NCBI GenBank assembly: GCA_030619735.1
Contig: JAUXAV010000017.1
Coordinates: 1-15,810, forward strand
Length of the DNA: 15,810 nucleotides
Source: Candidatus Aenigmatarchaeota archaeon
GTDB lineage: Archaea; Aenigmatarchaeota; Aenigmatarchaeia; QMZP01; JAUXAV01
Direction of reading: 5' to 3'
Part shown: in pieces, positions 12,784-15,810 of the stretch
How positions within the stretch are numbered: the stretch's first letter is position 1
How the letters are laid out: the number at the start of each line of letters is the position of its first letter
Translations under genes and position numbers: made by a program
Notes under the pieces: generated by a model
Told to the model about the DNA's origin: nothing
Seen by the model: the letters and a program-made list of their open reading frames with translations, nothing else
Database searches by the model: none

Positions 12784-13656
12784 CTAAAATATCCCTGCCA
12801 ATACCCTTACAAAGTCTATAACGGCCAGGGGCCCTATAATGAACCAGAAAAGCCTGAGGCTCTGGTCTATCCTGATTCTTGCGAATACAGCCCTTATGAA
12901 GGTCAGGACCAGGAGAAGGGCAAGGGATTTTACAAAGAAGAGTAAAAGGCTCCCTCCCCCGAACAGGAACACCACCCCAAGGGAGATGAGCACGAAAAGC
13001 CTGATTGCCCTGGCAAGGTGGAACAGGGCAAGCCTTGAGCCCGAGTATTCGGTAAGGGGTCCTGCCACTATTTCCTGCTCGGCATCGGGTATATGGAATG
13101 GTGGTAAAGCCAGCTTTCCCTGGAGGCTGGAGAGGAATGCAAACATACAGAGCGGGAACTGCCAGGCAAGGAAGGGGGTTATCGTGAACTGGGTCAGGAG
13201 CCCTATGGTCAGGAGGGAGATTATAAAAGGGAACTCATATGCAAAGAGCTGGGTAATCTCCCTGATGGAGCCTACTGAACCGAATGGCGAGGATGATGCC
13301 CAGCCCGCAATGGCATACAGGAGGCTGGCCAGGATAAGAAGGTATATTGCAATCAGGAGGTTGCCCGGGAACATTATCAGATGGAATCCTCCTATAGGGA
13401 CAAGGAATACAACCGTTATTACAGATGAGAAAGCGAGTATTGGCACCAGGGTGAAGAGTATGGTTGCTCTCCCTGGCCTTATGCTCTCCTTCATCATGAG
13501 CTTGAAGAAGTCCAGGACGGGCTGCCATACCGGAGGACCAATCCTGTTGTGCATATGGGCTGAAAGCTTCCTGAGTATTCCCTCATAAAGGAAGCCTATA
13601 AGGGCTGCGAAGAAGAGCCCTGGGAATACAAGCAGCTGGAAGACCTCAATCAGCAT
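12784..13656 (-). CDS. Group 4 hydrogenase membrane subunit (NuoH/EchB/MbhM type)
   Basis: This is the membrane anchor, related to NuoH of complex I, that connects the catalytic module to ion translocation. The 290-residue protein has about eight hydrophobic segments. The characteristic cytoplasmic loops are present: RKLSAHMHNRIGPPVWQPVLDFFKL after the first helix (about 29-54), and PPFHIPDAEQEIVAGPLTEYSG (about 183-204), where the acidic residues contribute to the interface with the large subunit. The start ATG lies inside the end of the large-subunit gene (11-base overlap), so the two are translationally coupled. Length is typical for HycD/EchB-type proteins. Confidence 0.92.
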   Translation of the reverse strand: MLIEVFQLLVFPGLFFAALIGFLYEGILRKLSAHMHNRIGPPVWQPVLDFFKLMMKESIRPGRATILFTLVPILAFSSVITVVFLVPIGGFHLIMFPGNLLIAIYLLILASLLYAIAGWASSSPFGSVGSIREITQLFAYEFPFIISLLTIGLLTQFTITPFLAWQFPLCMFAFLSSLQGKLALPPFHIPDAEQEIVAGPLTEYSGSRLALFHLARAIRLFVLISLGVVFLFGGGSLLLFFVKSLALLLVLTFIRAVFARIRIDQSLRLFWFIIGPLAVIDFVRVLAGIF

Positions 13657-14794
13657 GGCGCCTCAGCTCCTCCTTTGTTACTGTCCTTTTCCTTCCTGTC
13701 TTGGTGTCAGTCAGGGTCATCCGGTCGCAGCATGCCCAGCAGGGGTCCAGGGACATGACATCCACAGGGACATCAGCAATCTGGTTTCCCAGGAGAATCT
13801 GCTCAAGGCAGTGCATGTTGGCATAGGTGGGTGTCCTTATCTTGACCCTGTGGGGATGGCCAGAGCCGGAGAGTATGTAATAGAATAATTCCCCCCTCAG
13901 GGCCTCCACCCTTGATGTGGTTTCTCCTTCAGGGGCATTCAGAGGGGCCCTGGCCTTTATCTGACCCTTGGGAATTTCAATCACTGCATCCTGAACCAGC
14001 CTTATGGATTCAAGGGTCTCCTTAATCCTTACAAGGGTCCTGGCAAGGATGTCGCATCCTTCTTCTGTAACCGGTTTGAACTTGAGTTCAGGATATTTAA
14101 GGTATCCCAGGTTCCTGATGTCATAATTGATTCCGGAAGCCCTGGCAACAGGCCCTACCACATTCAGCTCCCTGGCTTGTTTGGGGGGGAGAAGCCCGAT
14201 TCCCCTTATCCTCTTCAGGATGGAGCTGTCGCTTGTGAAGACCTTCAGGTAGTGCCTTGACCTCTCCTCCAGGGCATCAAGGTTCTCCTCTACCATTTTT
14301 GCTTTTTCCAGGTCTATGTCCCTCCTGACCCCTCCTATGGTGTTTATGGAGTAATGGACCCTGTTCCCGCACAGGATTTCAAAGAGCTCCATCACGATTT
14401 CCCTGTCCCTTATCAGGTAGTGGAAGAGGGTGTCAAAGCCCATCTCAAAGGCAAGGAGCCCTAACCACAGGTAATGGTTATGGAGCCTCTCCAGCTCTGC
14501 CATTATGGTCCTGATATACTCGGCCCTTTCAGGGATTTTTATGCCCATCAGTTTCTCCACTCCCAGGGTGAAGCAGAGCTGGTGGTGGAAGGAGCATATC
14601 CCGCACACCCTTTCAGATAAATAGATGCATTTCATCCAGGGCCTTCCCTCAAAGGCCTTCTCAATGCCCCTGTGGTTATAGCCCAGGGAGAAGTCAAGGC
14701 CCACAACGGTTTCGCCGTCTATCTTCAGGTTTAGATGCATGGGCTCTATTATGGAGGGGTGCTGGGGGCCTATCGGGAGATGGAAATCATGCAT
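13646..14794 (-). CDS. Group 4 [NiFe]-hydrogenase large subunit (EchE/MbhL type)
   Basis: The 382-residue protein carries the [NiFe] active site. All four nickel-binding Cys are present: Cys64 and Cys67 in ERVCGICSFH and Cys352 and Cys355 in LDPCWACCDR. This separates it from the NuoD/FpoD subunits of complex I, which lack them. Other family blocks are LPIGPQHPS, GYNHRGIEK, ELERLHNHYLWLG and INTIGGVRRDI. After Arg358 a tail of 24 residues remains, the kind removed by maturation proteases, and hycI lies in the same cluster. The start ATG fits a TATA box at 14814-14823 with no ribosome binding site, so the operon is probably leaderless. It is the first gene; no small subunit (EchC/MbhJ) or antiporter-like subunit lies upstream, since SRP RNA follows there. 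Confidence 0.95.
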   Translation of the reverse strand: MHDFHLPIGPQHPSIIEPMHLNLKIDGETVVGLDFSLGYNHRGIEKAFEGRPWMKCIYLSERVCGICSFHHQLCFTLGVEKLMGIKIPERAEYIRTIMAELERLHNHYLWLGLLAFEMGFDTLFHYLIRDREIVMELFEILCGNRVHYSINTIGGVRRDIDLEKAKMVEENLDALEERSRHYLKVFTSDSSILKRIRGIGLLPPKQARELNVVGPVARASGINYDIRNLGYLKYPELKFKPVTEEGCDILARTLVRIKETLESIRLVQDAVIEIPKGQIKARAPLNAPEGETTSRVEALRGELFYYILSGSGHPHRVKIRTPTYANMHCLEQILLGNQIADVPVDVMSLDPCWACCDRMTLTDTKTGRKRTVTKEELRRHAD

Positions 14795-14813
14795 ATTTAA
14801 TTATACGCTTCCA

Positions 14814-14823
14814 GGTTTTAATG
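14814..14823 (-). promoter_or_regulatory. TATA box of the hydrogenase operon
   Basis: CATTAAAACC on the minus strand is centred about 25 bases upstream of ATG 14794, predicting a leaderless transcript. It is divergent from the SRP RNA promoter. Confidence 0.5.
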
Positions 14824-14843
14824 TTTCACAGTCACGGGAAAAG

Positions 14844-14853
14844 CTTTAAAAAT
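14844..14853 (+). promoter_or_regulatory. TATA box of SRP RNA
   Basis: CTTTAAAAAT preceded by GAAAAG is centred 26 bases upstream of the predicted RNA 5' end at 14874, the exact archaeal spacing. Confidence 0.6.
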
Positions 14854-14873
14854 ACCCCTGACAATTAAATTTT

Positions 14874-15143
14874 GGTAGGGACTAGGCCGGGGAGCCAGGC
14901 GTTCCCTCTGCGCAAATCGTCTTAGGCGGGCTGAAGCCGAGGGCGGTATCAGCAGAACATGCCGGTCCAGACCTTCAACTGCGAAGCCCTGTCTTGCAGG
15001 ATTAATGATGTAGTGAACCGGGCGAGGCCAGGAATGGAACAGCTCTAAGCTGTGTTATTGATGCTTGCAAGGTCGCAGGGTGGAGGAGAAGGTTTGGGTC
15101 ACCCGGTTTGTTTTGCCGGTATCCACTGAAGTGTGTCCCTACC
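14874..15143 (+). ncRNA. Archaeal 7S signal recognition particle RNA
   Basis: This RNA scaffolds SRP19 and SRP54 for co-translational targeting to the membrane. The 5' end GGTAGGGAC (14874-14882) and 3' end GTCCCTACC (15135-15143) form a perfect 9-bp helix 1, an archaeal feature. The Alu domain follows, with GGCGTTCCC and GGCGGGCTGAAGCC segments. The SRP54-binding helix 8 is clear near 15029-15050: AGG-CCA, a GGAA tetraloop, TGG-A-ACAG, which aligns base for base with the bacterial AGG-TCC-GGAA-GGA-A-GCAG. Length of 270 nt is a little short of the usual 300 or so. A TATA box lies 26 bases upstream and an AT/T-rich stretch follows the 3' end. No tRNA or protein gene overlaps it. Confidence 0.93.
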
Positions 15144-15144
15144 T

Positions 15145-15152
15145 TTTATATT
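15145..15152 (+). promoter_or_regulatory. TATA box of the Lon-like protease gene
   Basis: TTTATATT, just after the SRP RNA 3' end, is centred about 24 bases before ATG 15172. There is no ribosome binding site, so a leaderless mRNA is likely. The T-rich part may also terminate SRP RNA. Confidence 0.45.
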
Positions 15153-15171
15153 TTAAAATCCAATTGATAGT

Positions 15172-15810
15172 ATGGGAGTTAAAACCGCTGTCTTTATTGT
15201 TGTAGCATTGGTTATTGGTATTTATCTGGGCAGTTACCTGGCTCCCCAGACTGTAATAATTGAAGACTATAATCAGAGCCCCACAATAATTACAAGATAC
15301 AAGAGCTGCCTGGAGCCTGTTAATGACTCCAGCTCATTTTCCTCTATCAATGTGCCTGCAGTGGACCAGGAGGGCAATGGTGTGGTCACAACACTGAGTG
15401 TTCAGATTGTCCAGGGATACGGCAGGGTTCTTACGAATATTGACAGGCTCCTGTTCTGGGTTGACACCCAGAACTCCATAAGGACTGCAAAGAGTGTGGC
15501 ATCTGACATAACCGGGGTTGACCTCTCCCAGTATGATATGATATACACTATAAAGGCGGAGGCATCTGTGATTGAGGGGCCCTCTGCCGGTGCTGCTTTA
15601 GCCATTGCAACCATTGCAGCCATACAGAATAAGGAGATAAACCCAAAGGTCATGATAACAGGAAGCGTGAACCATGACGGGACCATAGGACCTGTCGGGG
15701 AAATCCTGATAAAGGCCAAGGCAGCAGCAGAATTGGGTGCAGAGATATTCCTGGTTCCCATGCTCCAGGGAAGGCAGATTAGCTATAAAACCGAGAAATA
15801 CTGCGAGCAG
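15172..15810 (+). CDS. Membrane-anchored Lon-type (S16) serine protease without ATPase domain, 3' end outside window
   Basis: At least 213 residues are visible. Residues about 5-23 form an uncleaved-looking signal anchor (TAVFIVVALVIGIYLGSYL) after a Lys, so the protein probably faces outward. The S16 protease domain starts near residue 60. The catalytic Ser138 is in EGPSAGAALA and Lys181 in GPVGEILIKAKAA, the Ser-Lys dyad of Lon proteases; MITGSVNHDGTIGPVG is the matching Lon block. No AAA+ domain precedes it. The composition fits the archaeal COG1750-type predicted serine proteases rather than LonB, whose ATPase domain would come first. Substrates are unknown. The ATG is supported by the TATA box at 15145-15152. 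The reading frame is still open at the window edge. Confidence 0.88.
   Translation, partial: MGVKTAVFIVVALVIGIYLGSYLAPQTVIIEDYNQSPTIITRYKSCLEPVNDSSSFSSINVPAVDQEGNGVVTTLSVQIVQGYGRVLTNIDRLLFWVDTQNSIRTAKSVASDITGVDLSQYDMIYTIKAEASVIEGPSAGAALAIATIAAIQNKEINPKVMITGSVNHDGTIGPVGEILIKAKAAAELGAEIFLVPMLQGRQISYKTEKYCEQ

Noticed and set aside
12839..13588. A 249-residue plus-strand open frame opposite the NuoH-like subunit
   Set aside because: It is a basic, motif-free antisense shadow of a clear membrane-protein gene and has no promoter or ribosome binding site.
13646..14794. The cluster read as complex I (Fpo/Nuo) rather than a hydrogenase
   Set aside because: Complex I NuoD/FpoD subunits lack the nickel-binding Cys pairs; here both CGIC and DPCWAC are intact and a HycI protease is nearby.

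Overview
The window is archaeal. The evidence is a eukaryote-type ribosomal protein L15e, an archaeal 7S SRP RNA, an NreA-family DNA repair protein, a geranylgeranyl reductase of isoprenoid-lipid synthesis, a tRNA gene with a bulge-helix-bulge intron, and AT-rich TATA boxes about 26 bases upstream of many start codons, several of which imply leaderless mRNAs. The lineage cannot be named from this sequence. A membrane-bound group 4 [NiFe] hydrogenase cluster points to an anaerobe.

Layout. Bases 1-968 (+): the end of an FmdE-domain protein overlapped by an AMMECR1 protein. Bases 969-1623 (-): tRNA-Ser(CGA) interrupted by a 45-nt intron inside its T-loop, downstream of rpl15e. Bases 1707-4207: a small two-helix membrane protein (+), a zinc-ribbon/Hsp20-like protein (-), nreA (+) and a doubtful small ORF (-). 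Bases 4208-6661 (-): an SMC ATPase with both heads and a hinge but coiled-coil arms about half the usual length. Its upstream region holds a perfect 16-bp inverted repeat. Bases 6851-8221 (-): a ferredoxin and geranylgeranyl reductase operon. Bases 8335-9675 (-): two membrane proteins, the second of the SpoIIM family. Bases about 9719-11083: an intact IS200/IS605-type TnpB without TnpA, preceded by what looks like an orphan right end of another such element. The right end of the tnpB element stops 2-3 bases before the hycI start codon.

Bases 11086-14794: hycI (+), the maturation protease, converges on a minus-strand operon of NiFe large subunit, NuoH-like membrane subunit, a diverged 2-hydroxyacid dehydrogenase and a NuoI-like 2x[4Fe-4S] subunit. 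The small subunit and antiporter-like subunits are not in the window. Bases 14874-15143 (+): SRP RNA. Bases 15172 to the end (+): an N-terminally anchored Lon-type (S16) serine protease without an AAA+ domain, cut by the window edge.

Functionally the window mixes core genes (L15e, SRP RNA, tRNA, SMC, NreA, lipid reductase) with an energy-conserving hydrogenase module disturbed by a mobile element and by an unusual dehydrogenase inserted in the operon. The most unusual points are the T-loop tRNA intron, the short-armed SMC, the dehydrogenase lacking two of three expected catalytic residues, the TnpB right end abutting hycI, and the inverted repeat upstream of smc.
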